Made by a program: the position numbers and the translations under genes
Notes under the pieces: generated by a model
Seen by the model: only the letters and a program-made list of their open reading frames with translations
The model's database searches: none
What the model was told of the DNA's origin: nothing
Shown: positions 8,569-15,650 of the stretch, one piece after another
Numbering within the stretch: the first letter of the stretch is position 1
How the letters are laid out: every line of letters begins with the position of its first letter
Assembly: GCA_041725875.1 (NCBI GenBank)
Contig: JBGRQB010000055.1
Location: 1-22,968, forward strand
DNA length: 22,968 nt
Reading direction: 5' to 3'
Source of the DNA: JBGRQB01 sp041725875
GTDB taxonomy: Bacteria; Bacteroidota; Ignavibacteria; Ignavibacteriales; Melioribacteraceae

Positions 8569-8583
8569 TGTCATTCTTTGTCA
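8569..8583 (+). promoter_or_regulatory. TGTCA direct repeat (Pho-box-like), proximal
   Basis: TGTCA at 8569-8573 and again at 8579-8583, ten bases apart (TGTCATTCTTTGTCACA). It lies 84 bases upstream of the secreted sugar-binding protein gene. Direct repeats at helical spacing are how OmpR/PhoB-type regulators bind DNA, and the half-site resembles the E. coli Pho box core. Assignment to the adjacent regulator is inference. Confidence 0.45.
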
Positions 8584-8612
8584 CAACATTTTTGTTTATT
8601 CACTCTTTAAGA

Positions 8613-8629
8613 CGACAAAGGTTTTGTCG
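8613..8629. other. Perfect 7-bp hairpin in the gap after the response regulator gene
   Basis: CGACAAA (8613-8619), loop GGT, TTTGTCG (8623-8629). It lies between the two TGTCA repeat sites. It may help end the two-component transcript, but no T-run follows on the minus strand; an operator role is equally possible. Confidence 0.4.
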
Positions 8630-8644
8630 GAGTTGTTATAATAA

Positions 8645-8669
8645 AGTCAAAAGATGTCATTAAATGTCA
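8645..8669 (+). promoter_or_regulatory. Three phased xGTCA half-sites (Pho-box-like), distal
   Basis: AGTCA at 8645, TGTCA at 8655 and TGTCA at 8665, exactly ten bases apart, right after the response regulator stop codon. Same motif and orientation as the site at 8569 and the array at 10944. Upstream of the secreted sugar-binding protein gene by about 160 bases. Confidence 0.45.
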
Positions 8670-8673
8670 CAGG

Positions 8674-9360
8674 TTAAACATTTATCAGTTTGTAGCCGAT
8701 TCCGTAGACAGTTATTATATGGTGAGGTTGATTGTAATTGTTTTCAATTTTTTGGCGCAGCTTTAAAATAAAGTTATCAACTGTGCGGGTTGTTGTGTAT
8801 ACATCGGCGCCCCATATCTCTTTCATTAAATCTTCACGCGATACGGTTTCATTTTTATGATTCCAAAGATATTTTAATATTTCAAACTCTTTGTGAGTCA
8901 TACTAACTGCCTGTCCCTCTTTTTCAGCATTAAAAGATTCGAAATTTATATTCAGGTTCCCAATTTGTATTATTGATTTTTTTTCAATTGCCGAATCTGC
9001 GGTTCTTCGTAAAATTGCTTTTACTCTTGCCAAAAGCTCTCTTAAACTAAATGGTTTTGTGATGTAATCATCGGCTCCAAGTTCCAGTCCCAAAACCTTG
9101 TCAATCTCTTCACCCTTTGCTGTCAGGTGAATTACAGGTGTTTTAATTCCTTTTGATCTGACTTCTTTACATATTTCAAACCCTGATTTGTTAGGAAGCA
9201 TTACATCAAGCAGAACAAGATCATATTTGTTTTCCAGAATTTTTCTTAACCCTTCATTTCCTTCAACTGCAAAATCAACTTCATAGCCTTCAAATTCGAG
9301 ATTGTCCTGCAGACCAAGACGCATGTTTTCTTCATCTTCAACAATCAATATTTTATACAT
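8674..9360 (-). CDS. OmpR/PhoB-family response regulator
   Basis: A 228-residue regulator of standard length. The receiver domain occupies 1-120 with acidic pocket Glu8-Asp9, acceptor Asp52 (LVLLDVMLPNKSG), switch Thr (VIHLTAKG) and Lys in DYITKPFSLREL. The C-terminal winged helix (~130-227) has the family pattern: LTHKEFEIL-like segment, VSREDLMKEIWG, RTVDNFILKLRQKIE and ITVYGIGYKL. All phosphorylation residues are intact. The gene starts inside the 3' end of the upstream sensor kinase gene (8-base overlap), so the two are translationally coupled partners. TGTCA direct repeats flank the pair and are the best candidate binding sites. The stimulus is not known. Confidence 0.96.
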   Translation of the reverse strand: MYKILIVEDEENMRLGLQDNLEFEGYEVDFAVEGNEGLRKILENKYDLVLLDVMLPNKSGFEICKEVRSKGIKTPVIHLTAKGEEIDKVLGLELGADDYITKPFSLRELLARVKAILRRTADSAIEKKSIIQIGNLNINFESFNAEKEGQAVSMTHKEFEILKYLWNHKNETVSREDLMKEIWGADVYTTTRTVDNFILKLRQKIENNYNQPHHIITVYGIGYKLINV

Positions 9361-10891
9361 TGTTTAATCCTTTTTCTTTTGGCAGCTCAATAATAAACTC
9401 TGAACCTCTGTCAACAGAGCTTTTTACATTAATGTAACCTTCGTGAGAGTCGACTATATGTTTAACAATTGAAAGTCCTATTCCACTTCCTTTTGTGTTG
9501 TGGCGCAGACCCGTAGATACTCTGTAAAATTTATCAAAGATTTTATTTAGTTCATCGGCAGGAATTCCCATTCCCGAATCCTTTACACTAATAAAAATCT
9601 TATTTTTGTTCTCGGTTAATGTAACTGAAATATCTTTTTTTTCTTTGCTGTATTTAACAGCATTATCAATAAGATTCAAAACTGCTTCACCAATTGCTTC
9701 ACGATCACAGGTAATTTTTCCTGCAGAAATTTCATTTGTAAAGTTGATTGTAAAACCAGATTGTTTCAGATGAAAAGAATAAGTGGAAATAATATTTCCA
9801 AGCAGATCCGAAATATCTGTTTTACCAAACATATATTTTCTTTTTCCCGCTTCCATTTTGGAAAAATTGAGGATGTTGTTAACTATTTTTCCAAGTCGCT
9901 CCGCTTCAGAAGAAATTATCTTATAATATTCTTTTCTTTTTTTGTCATCCTTTACCCGCTCCATTTCAAGAGTTTCAGAATACATTGAAATAAGTGCAAG
10001 GGGAGTGCGCAGCTCGTGCGAAACATTTGAAATAAAATCGGTTTTCATCTGGGCAAGTTTCATCTCTTTTCTGAAATTGATAAAAAGGAAAATTGCCGAG
10101 ATAATTATTAATCCTGATAAAGAAATAAGAATGATAAGATTTGTTTTAAGTTTGGATGAAACAAGTGTGGCTATGTTATCTTCTCGCAGAGTGAGAAAAA
10201 TATCAAATCCGGGCAATATCCACAGTGCTTTTGTAAGATCTCCTTTTTTGCTGTGCTTTGGTTTGTAAAAGGAACTTTCCAGATTAACAGGAAGATTAAC
10301 TCCAATGTCAAACTTATTGCCCGATAACTCTTCGAGTCTGAAGATTAAATTTTTCTGTATAAAAATCTCAGGGTTAAATGAAATTCCGAGAAGAGTTTTT
10401 TCACTGTTTACAAGTCCGATCATCAACAATAAAATTTCATCATTCTGCGGTGAAGGGAGAGGTTCAATTTTCTGATATCCTTTTTCGTAAAACTCAAACA
10501 GTCGATCTATTTTTTCACTATTCTTTTCAAAAATGATATTTAGTTCTTTTTTTTGAGGGGAAATTTCCTCTGGTGCAAGACCCGCAAACCGGAAGTTGTT
10601 ATTGGTATCTTTTACAAAAGCAAAATCAATTTCCGAAACTCTGTTAATTAAGTCAGGAGTCGGTTCGGAAGATTCAAAACTGTTGATTAAATCTCTTTTC
10701 CAGCTGTTAACAATATCTTCGGCATATTGATTTATGGAATATAAAAGTACATCGAGCTGTTCCTCATAAACACGCTGAAAAATCTTTTCATCTTCATCGA
10801 AGTTTGATATCTGATAAAAGGTGACAAGCACTGAAGCAGTTACAAGAATTGCAACTGTAATTGAAAATATTCGTTTTATTCCCGAATTCAT
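9353..10891 (-). CDS. Membrane sensor histidine kinase, partner of the OmpR-type regulator
   Basis: A 512-residue kinase. TM1 is at about 8-28 and TM2 at about 251-273. Between them is a ~220-residue extracytoplasmic sensor region I do not recognise (it is alpha-helix rich at the start, EKIFQRVYEEQLDVLLYSI). After TM2 comes HisKA with SHELRTPLALI (His292), then HATPase_c with N-box NLIDNAVKYSKE, G1 DSGMGIP and G2 GSGIGLSIV. No HAMP or PAS is evident between TM2 and HisKA; the dimerisation helix follows directly. It phosphorylates the overlapping OmpR-type regulator. The upstream region contains four phased TGTCA-like half-sites, which suggests autoregulation. Confidence 0.95.
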   Translation of the reverse strand: MNSGIKRIFSITVAILVTASVLVTFYQISNFDEDEKIFQRVYEEQLDVLLYSINQYAEDIVNSWKRDLINSFESSEPTPDLINRVSEIDFAFVKDTNNNFRFAGLAPEEISPQKKELNIIFEKNSEKIDRLFEFYEKGYQKIEPLPSPQNDEILLLMIGLVNSEKTLLGISFNPEIFIQKNLIFRLEELSGNKFDIGVNLPVNLESSFYKPKHSKKGDLTKALWILPGFDIFLTLREDNIATLVSSKLKTNLIILISLSGLIIISAIFLFINFRKEMKLAQMKTDFISNVSHELRTPLALISMYSETLEMERVKDDKKRKEYYKIISSEAERLGKIVNNILNFSKMEAGKRKYMFGKTDISDLLGNIISTYSFHLKQSGFTINFTNEISAGKITCDREAIGEAVLNLIDNAVKYSKEKKDISVTLTENKNKIFISVKDSGMGIPADELNKIFDKFYRVSTGLRHNTKGSGIGLSIVKHIVDSHEGYINVKSSVDRGSEFIIELPKEKGLNNV

Positions 10892-10943
10892 TTTCTTCCG
10901 AATTTGTTTACTTATTAATATAAAAAAGATTTATAAAGTCGTT

Positions 10944-10979
10944 TGTCATATTAAGTAAAATAAATGTAAAAAAATGTCA
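10944..10979 (+). promoter_or_regulatory. Array of four phased TGTCA-like half-sites upstream of the two-component genes
   Basis: TGTCA 10944, AGTAA 10954, TGTAA 10965, TGTCA 10975: start-to-start spacings of 10, 11 and 10 bases. It lies 53-88 bases upstream of the sensor kinase start. The same half-site and spacing occur at 8569-8583 and 8645-8669. This looks like a tandem OmpR/PhoB-type operator, probably for the system's own regulator (inference). Confidence 0.45.
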
Positions 10980-11010
10980 TAATTAAGATCGTTATAAAGT
11001 ATAAGGTAGT

Positions 11011-11028
11011 CGACGACTTTAGTCGTCG
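11011..11028. repeat. Perfect 8-bp hairpin at left edge of the repeat nest
   Basis: CGACGACT (11011-11018), loop TT, AGTCGTCG (11021-11028). It is preceded by GT, so the string begins GTCGACGACT. Short G/C-rich palindromes of this kind are often dispersed intergenic repeats; no other copy is in this window. Confidence 0.5.
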
Positions 11029-11074
11029 CTTGTTCTAAGATGCCGTATTGCTTACAATATTAAAGCGCTTGTTT

Positions 11075-11162
11075 TTTCGAGGAAGAGAAATGACCAAGAA
11101 ATCTCAATTCTGAATTGTGCAAGGTGTTGGAGTGAGACCTCTCGGTTGGACTCGGGTGACAT
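11075..11162 (+). repeat. Palindromic intergenic repeat, copy A
   Basis: First of four related copies. Shared core: AGAAATCTCAATTC...ATTGTGCA...GTGAGACCTCTC, ending CTCGGGTGACAT. Aligned to the reverse complement of copy C (11621-11714) it matches through AGAAATCT-AATTC-G-ATTGT and then GAGTGAGA-CTCTC and TCG-G-TGACA. Each copy is itself an imperfect palindrome with ends like GTGTCATTTCG and CGAGATGACAC. No coding capacity. The layout resembles a MITE/REP-type element. Confidence 0.65.
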
Positions 11163-11182
11163 AGTATTATGCAACCCTTAAG

Positions 11183-11252
11183 TATGTCTTTCCGAGCATC
11201 GCCGAGGAAACTCAATGTCGCATTGTACACGGTACAAAAGTGAGAAATCCCA
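11183..11252 (+). repeat. Palindromic intergenic repeat, copy B
   Basis: Same orientation as copy A. It begins TATGTCTTTCCGAGC, contains GAGGAAACTCAATG and CATTGTACAC, and ends GTGAGAAATCCC. The left part closely matches the reverse complement of copy D (TATGTCTTTCCGA, then GAGGAAACTCA), so B and D form a facing pair. Confidence 0.6.
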
Positions 11253-11370
11253 ATGTATTATTAATATATCCTCTGCAACTTGGGGTATTATAAACCACTG
11301 AATTTTATGTTCTGTTTAGCATTGTTTACTCCGTGGGCAAACTTTTTTAGAAAAAATTTGACAAAAACTT

Positions 11371-11510
11371 CGGCTGTCTTTTTCCTCGCTAAAAATTGCT
11401 AACGTTCGGCTGAACAAAAACAACTTGCCATCTTTCAGATGGCTTCAAACAGTTTTTGTTCTTATCGCCTCCGCTCATCAATTTTCTTTACGCTCAGAAA
11501 AAGATGCCGG
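11371..11510. repeat. ~140-nt imperfect inverted repeat (large potential hairpin/cruciform)
   Basis: Centred at 11435. The innermost stem is GCCATCT (11427-11433), loop TTC, AGATGGC (11437-11443), a perfect 7-bp pair. Next out, GAACAAAAAC (11412-11421) pairs perfectly with GTTTTTGTTC (11452-11461). The outer arms still align with gaps: the left arm CGGCTGTCTTTTTC...AAAATTG...CG..GGC against the complement of AGAAAAAGATGCCGG at 11496-11510. It is the structural centre of the repeat nest. A 90-codon open frame starting at 11439 inside it has no protein character. Confidence 0.65.
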
Positions 11511-11520
11511 ACGATCATAT

Positions 11521-11597
11521 TGTGTTATCCTGAGCCCGGCCGCAAGCACCCTGCACAATCTAGCAGTGAGTTTCCTCAACTGCGTTCGGAAAGACAT
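11521..11597 (-). repeat. Palindromic intergenic repeat, copy D (inverted)
   Basis: Read on the minus strand it starts TATGTCTTTCCGAACGCAG, continues GAGGAAACTCA and AGATTGTGCAGGGTG, and ends GGCTCAGGATAACACA. It matches copy B at the start and the ATTGTGCA.GGTG core of copy A, and faces both. Confidence 0.6.
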
Positions 11598-11620
11598 ATA
11601 ATATATATCCCTATATCATC

Positions 11621-11714
11621 GTGTCATCTCGAATGCAATGAGAGATCTCACTCTGGTATTGTGTACAATACGGAATTAAGATTTCTCTGTCGCTTCGCTC
11701 TTGCGAAATGACAC
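11621..11714 (-). repeat. Palindromic intergenic repeat, copy C (inverted, most complete)
   Basis: GTGTCAT (11621-11627) and ATGACAC (11708-11714) are perfect terminal inverted repeats of a 94-base element. Inner arms GAGAGATCT (11640-11648) and AGATTTCTC (11679-11687) also pair approximately, and TATTGT..ACAATA sits near the centre. Opposite orientation to copies A and B. Confidence 0.65.
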
Positions 11715-11742
11715 GTTCACTCTAATGCCATATATAATACGG

Positions 11743-11802
11743 GTGCCTGAGTGATCCGGCGAAGTGTTATTGTTATACGAAGCCGGGGTGTACCGAAGGC
11801 AC
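11743..11802. repeat. Nested inverted repeat at right side of the nest
   Basis: GTGCC (11743-11747) pairs with GGCAC (11798-11802), and inside it CCGGC (11756-11760) pairs with GCCGG (11782-11786). It is clearly richer in G/C than the genes on either side. From 11803 to 11900 I see no gene; only a weak CCTCT/AGAGG pair at 11831-11853. Confidence 0.4.
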
Positions 11803-11903
11803 AAATAGACTACAACTCCGAGCTAACTGGCCTCTAGGTGGCCTTTAAAGAGGTGATAGAACCGATTTAACTTAATCTTACACAATTATGTATGATGATA
11901 TAA

Positions 11904-11936
11904 AAAACGGGAAGACTCTCAGAATCTTCCCGTTTT
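11904..11936 (-). terminator. Rho-independent terminator of the peptide transporter gene
   Basis: AAAACGGGAAGA (11904-11915) and TCTTCCCGTTTT (11925-11936) form a perfect 12-bp stem with a 9-base loop. It lies 24 bases past the transporter stop codon. On the minus strand the stem runs into an unbroken T-run (complement of 11902-11907), the classic intrinsic terminator layout. Confidence 0.88.
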
Positions 11937-11960
11937 ACTTTTAACTTTATATTTTAATCT

Positions 11961-13487
11961 TTACTTCTTTTTAATAACAATTTTATCATAGAAGAAAATT
12001 AATACTGCAGTTGCGCCAGCGAGCACTGCAAAAATTCCCCACATAATATAAGGACGTTGCATATCTCTTGCAAAAGCACCATATAATTGTCCGGATAAAA
12101 TACCGCCAAACAAATTACCAAGAGCAACACACCAGTAGAAATATCCCATATAAAGAGCTACTTTGTTAGGAGGAGCTATTCTGCCTGTATATTCTTTTGA
12201 TTTCGGACTAGCCATCATTTCACCAAATGAGAATACCATTAAACCAGCAACTATAATCCAGCCTGTTGTTCCAAACATCAGAATAACAAAACTTACTACA
12301 GTGATTATCACACCCCAGAAAATAGTTGTAAATGGTTTCATTTTAGCAACAAAAATAGAAATAAGAACCTGGAAGAAAATAATTGCACCGGCATTAATAT
12401 TTATCATATACTCAGGATTTACCTGTCCCGCAGTAACCATTGCTGCATTTAGAGTTTCAGTTGCATTGGAAGCTCCGAAAAATTCCATAAATCCAGCCAT
12501 AAAACCAAAGAAATCAGATGTATTTGCAAAATCTCTGATGTGAAGAGGAAGCGTATAATAGATCTGGTTGAATGAAGTCCAGAACCCGGACATTAACAAT
12601 AGAAACAGACCAAATTTCCAGTCACCAATCTTCATTTTTTCCTTAAACCAGGGAGTATCTTCACTTTGCTGCTTTGCAAACATAAAATCAAACAGAAAGT
12701 TTAATGCTGTCCAGGCAAGAGCCACAATAGTAATTTGAGTCCAGGTAATTGTATTATCAGCTGTAAATTTAGAACCCATAACAAGTACTACAAGGAGACC
12801 AAAAACAAATAAGAAAAATCTTCCGTTACCAAGTACTTCCACCATATCGGTAAGTACTTTTTTCAGCGAACGTTTATTTTCTGAAGTTGCTTCACTGGTT
12901 GGTTCTTTATAGAAGATGGTTACAAAAATAAAGTTTATGGCAATCCACACGGAAGATGCAATAAATACGTAATCCCAGCTCATTGCGCGCATAATACCGG
13001 CAACTATCGGACCCACAAATCCGCCGATATTTACCATCATGTAAAAAATACCAAATCCCATTGAAGAAGTTCTTTCATCTGTAACCTTTGCAATGGTTCC
13101 TATAATTACGGGTTTGAACATTGCCGCACCCAGAGCAACCATCATAAAAGCGAGAAAGAATGTGGGGAATGTTTTAAACTGTCCTAAAAGAAAATATGCC
13201 GGAACCAGAACACAAAATGCCGAAAAGAGCATTTTTCTAAACCCGTACCTGTCGGCAAGTGCGCCGGTAACAACAGGGAAGAGGTAAAGGAAAAAGGTAA
13301 CCACACCCTGCAGAACTCCGCGATCTTCATCTGAAAACCCGAGTCCGCCATCGCTAATATTACCGGTAATATACAATGATGATACTGCAAAAAAGCCGTA
13401 CCAGGCCATACGTTCAAAAATTTCCATTGTGTTGGCTATCCAGAAGGTAACCGGATAATCTTTCAGTCTTACTTTGTTTTGCGCCAT
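11961..13487 (-). CDS. POT/PTR2-family proton-coupled oligopeptide transporter
   Basis: A 508-residue integral membrane protein with multiple hydrophobic helices. It carries the POT proton-coupling motif ExxER near the N-terminus (Glu22, Glu25, Arg26 in MEIFERMAWYGF), where the usual YYG is WYG. It also has the cytoplasmic loop GALADRYGFRKML and the PTR2 signature FYMMVNIGGFVGP in TM5. A cytoplasmic segment around 205-225 precedes the second half. It should import di- and tripeptides with protons, but relatives can carry other substrates. It is a single-gene unit: its own candidate promoter lies upstream (13532-13562) and a strong terminator downstream. No peptidase gene adjoins it. Confidence 0.92.
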   Translation of the reverse strand: MAQNKVRLKDYPVTFWIANTMEIFERMAWYGFFAVSSLYITGNISDGGLGFSDEDRGVLQGVVTFFLYLFPVVTGALADRYGFRKMLFSAFCVLVPAYFLLGQFKTFPTFFLAFMMVALGAAMFKPVIIGTIAKVTDERTSSMGFGIFYMMVNIGGFVGPIVAGIMRAMSWDYVFIASSVWIAINFIFVTIFYKEPTSEATSENKRSLKKVLTDMVEVLGNGRFFLFVFGLLVVLVMGSKFTADNTITWTQITIVALAWTALNFLFDFMFAKQQSEDTPWFKEKMKIGDWKFGLFLLLMSGFWTSFNQIYYTLPLHIRDFANTSDFFGFMAGFMEFFGASNATETLNAAMVTAGQVNPEYMININAGAIIFFQVLISIFVAKMKPFTTIFWGVIITVVSFVILMFGTTGWIIVAGLMVFSFGEMMASPKSKEYTGRIAPPNKVALYMGYFYWCVALGNLFGGILSGQLYGAFARDMQRPYIMWGIFAVLAGATAVLIFFYDKIVIKKK

Positions 13488-13531
13488 TTAATTCCTCGTA
13501 TTATTATATGATTATCATTCCTGAAGAGTAG

Positions 13532-13562
13532 CAAAGATAAAATCAAAGAATTGAATTTGCAA
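13532..13562 (-). promoter_or_regulatory. Bacteroidota-type promoter of the peptide transporter gene
   Basis: On the minus strand: TTG (13562-13560), a 20-base spacer, then TATCTTTG (13539-13532). This is an exact match to TTG-N20-TAnnTTTG. The start codon is 45 bases downstream, leaving a short leader. Confidence 0.6.
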
Positions 13563-13648
13563 GGAAAAGCGGAATCTATTTTGAGATAAAATGTCTTCTT
13601 TTAGAAGCGATTTATTTTTATCTTTAAGGAATTGATTAAGGAGAATTT

Positions 13649-14581
13649 ATGAGCGGATTTAAAATTTATAAAGAAGATAAATTAAATTTTTCCAATGAAG
13701 AAAAAGTAAAAACTTTACAAAGCGAACTGAAAAACAGGTTTGGACCGGTAAAAGCAATGCTGATTGTTGACAAGGATAATAACAAAATTCTCGAGCACAG
13801 CAGAAGAGATTTTTTTGATGACAGTCTGGTACAAATTATGGCAGCAAGCAACAGTATTGCTTCTCTTCTTATTGGTATTGCAATTGAACAGGGAATGATT
13901 AAATCTGTTAACCAGACAATGAAAGAGTTATTACCTGAAGAAAAAAGAAATCAGATTAATGAAAAAGATGATATAACTCTGGAACATTTACTTACAATGA
14001 CAAGCGGTTTAAATTGGCCTCCGCCAATTGTCGATTTTTATCCTCACGAAGAAGATATAAGAATAGTAAATGATTTACAGATTGTAACAACTCCCGGAGA
14101 AAAATTTAAATTTTCTCCTGATATTCACCTTACAATGTGTATTCTTGAAGAAGCAAGCGGAATGAAATTAGGTGAGTTTGCCGAGAAATATTTGTTTGCA
14201 CCTCTTGGAATAGACGAATTTTTCTGGGAGCTGAGTTATGCAGGTTATCAGGGAATTTACTGCCGAATTCAAGATTTTGCAAAACTTGGTACCCTGGTTC
14301 TTAAAAAGGGAAACTGGAACGGAACACAGATAGTTAATGAAAAATATCTTGAAGAAGCATTAACAAAAAAAGTTTTTGGCGAATTTCCTGAAATTAACGA
14401 TTATGGTTATCACTGGTGGGTAACTGAATCCAACGGATTAAAACTTAATTATGCCAGCGGTTTTGGAGGACAATATCTTTTTGTTGTTCCCGAATTGGAA
14501 GTTGTTGTTGCAATAATTTCTGAAAATGACAGAGCTCATCTTGAAAATAAAGAACTTGTTTTAAGATACGTTTTAAGTTAA
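13649..14581 (+). CDS. Beta-lactamase/S12-fold protein lacking catalytic residues (pseudoenzyme)
   Basis: A 310-residue protein with the fold markers of serine beta-lactamase-related (class C/S12) proteins: IASLLIGIAIEQG (70-82), LEHLLTMTSGLNW, GEKFKFS..., YQGIYCRIQDFAKLG, GNWNGTQIV and ASGFGGQYLFVVP. The catalytic residues are replaced. The SxxK motif is Ala65-Ala-Ser-Asn68, so both the nucleophile Ser and the general-base Lys are gone. The Tyr of the YxN motif is Phe155 (FKFSP). The frame is uninterrupted and the surrounding residues are conserved, so this is not a decayed gene. No signal peptide is visible, so it is probably cytoplasmic, which is unusual for the family. A binding or regulatory role is inferred. 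The AAGGAG ribosome site lies seven bases before the ATG. Confidence 0.85.
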   Translation: MSGFKIYKEDKLNFSNEEKVKTLQSELKNRFGPVKAMLIVDKDNNKILEHSRRDFFDDSLVQIMAASNSIASLLIGIAIEQGMIKSVNQTMKELLPEEKRNQINEKDDITLEHLLTMTSGLNWPPPIVDFYPHEEDIRIVNDLQIVTTPGEKFKFSPDIHLTMCILEEASGMKLGEFAEKYLFAPLGIDEFFWELSYAGYQGIYCRIQDFAKLGTLVLKKGNWNGTQIVNEKYLEEALTKKVFGEFPEINDYGYHWWVTESNGLKLNYASGFGGQYLFVVPELEVVVAIISENDRAHLENKELVLRYVLS

Positions 14582-14653
14582 ATATCTTAATTTGATAAAA
14601 TAAAACAGATTCAAGTTTTTGTTAATTTCACCGAATTTATCAGGAAGGATATT

Positions 14654-15610
14654 TTGCCGATACCAGCAGTTATTGAAAATGGAGTAATGATGGAATTTGT
14701 AAATAACATCACCGGTTTTATTGAAAGAGTTATGGGAATTTCTCCCGAACTGCAGGAGAAGATTTTTTCAACACTTCTTATTATAGTGGTTGTTACAATT
14801 ATTTCCCGTTCAATAAAAAAACTTCTGCACAGAAAAATGGATGATATAACCATCCGCTACCAGTGGCTGAAAATTGTGCAGTATGGTGCAATGTTTTTTA
14901 TTCTCTTCTTTGTTGTGAGAATCTGGTTTGGTGCATTTGAATCTCTCGGAACTTATCTCGGCTTGCTTTCTGCGGGTCTTGCAATTGCTTTCAAAGATCT
15001 TCTTGTAGATCTGGCAGGCTGGTTCTTTATTATGATAAGAAAACCTTTCAGGGTTGGCGACAGAATACAGGTTGGTGAAATTAAAGGTGATGTTATTGAT
15101 ATACGCATTTTCCAGTTTTCCGTAATAGAGATAGGGAACTGGGTTGATGCTGATCAGAGTACCGGACGAATTATTCATATCCCCAACTCAAAAGTATTTA
15201 CAGAAGCACAGGCAAACTACACTGCCGGATTTAATTATGTATGGCACGAAATTCCGGTTCTCTTTACATTTGAAAGTGACTGGAAAAAAGCAAAAAAGAT
15301 CCTTTTTGAAATTGTAGAAAAACACGCAGATAAATTTAGTGCCGATGTTGAGCGACAAATAAAAGAAGCTGCAAAAAAATATCTCATATTTTATAATAAA
15401 TTAACTCCTACTGTTTATACAACTGTAAAAGACAGCGGCGTTCTTCTTACAATGAGATACCTTACCGAAGTGAAAAAAAGAAGATCGGTTGAAGAAAACA
15501 TCTGGGAAAGTTTACTGGATGAACTTGAAACTCATTCCGATATAGATTTTGCTTATCCTACTGTAAGATATTACAACAATATCACGGAAGGAAAAGAGGG
15601 GAAACAATAA
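14654..15610 (+). CDS. Small-conductance mechanosensitive channel, MscS family
   Basis: A 318-residue channel. TM segments lie at about 38-52 and 75-94, with the pore helix TM3 at about 98-125 (SLGTYLGLLSAGLAIAFKDLL). The MscS beta-domain signature follows at once: RKPFRVGDRIQVGEIKGDVIDI, and further on IIHIPNSKVF. The C-terminal alpha/beta domain is present to the end. It opens under membrane tension to relieve osmotic downshock. The start is TTG at 14654, chosen for the AGGAAGGA just before it (14642-14649); an ATG at 14687 would drop 11 residues and is a fair alternative, also with GGAG upstream. It is 72 bases after the S12-fold gene in the same direction, possibly co-transcribed. Confidence 0.92.
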   Translation: MPIPAVIENGVMMEFVNNITGFIERVMGISPELQEKIFSTLLIIVVVTIISRSIKKLLHRKMDDITIRYQWLKIVQYGAMFFILFFVVRIWFGAFESLGTYLGLLSAGLAIAFKDLLVDLAGWFFIMIRKPFRVGDRIQVGEIKGDVIDIRIFQFSVIEIGNWVDADQSTGRIIHIPNSKVFTEAQANYTAGFNYVWHEIPVLFTFESDWKKAKKILFEIVEKHADKFSADVERQIKEAAKKYLIFYNKLTPTVYTTVKDSGVLLTMRYLTEVKKRRSVEENIWESLLDELETHSDIDFAYPTVRYYNNITEGKEGKQ

Positions 15611-15616
15611 AATTAG

Positions 15617-15644
15617 CAGACTGCCTCATAATTGAGACAGTCTG
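15617..15644. terminator. Terminator-like hairpin between convergent genes
   Basis: CAGACTG (15617-15623) pairs with CAGTCTG (15638-15644); after one mismatch CTCA/TGAG continues the stem round a TAAT loop. It sits in the 40-base gap between the MscS gene and the convergent amylase. A-runs flank it on both sides, so it could serve both strands. Confidence 0.6.
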
Positions 15645-15650
15645 AAAAAA

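Noticed and set aside
11371..11510. Integron attC site or CRISPR repeat
   Set aside because: The potential core sequences do not fit RYYYAAC/GTTRRRY, there is no integrase or gene cassette, and the copies are not regularly spaced direct repeats.
11439..11711. 90-codon open frame in the repeat nest
   Set aside because: It runs through the central hairpin and copies D and C, has no ribosome site, and has Cys/Arg/Ser-rich low-complexity content with no known fold; it is a by-product of palindromic repeats.
10892..11960. tRNA or other standard RNA gene in the long gap
   Set aside because: No cloverleaf with a T-loop GTTCRA and acceptor pairing could be found; the hairpins are explained by the repeats.
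14654..14686. Whether the MscS gene starts at TTG 14654 or ATG 14687
   Set aside because: Not a biological oddity: both starts have a usable ribosome site and the choice changes only 11 non-conserved residues.
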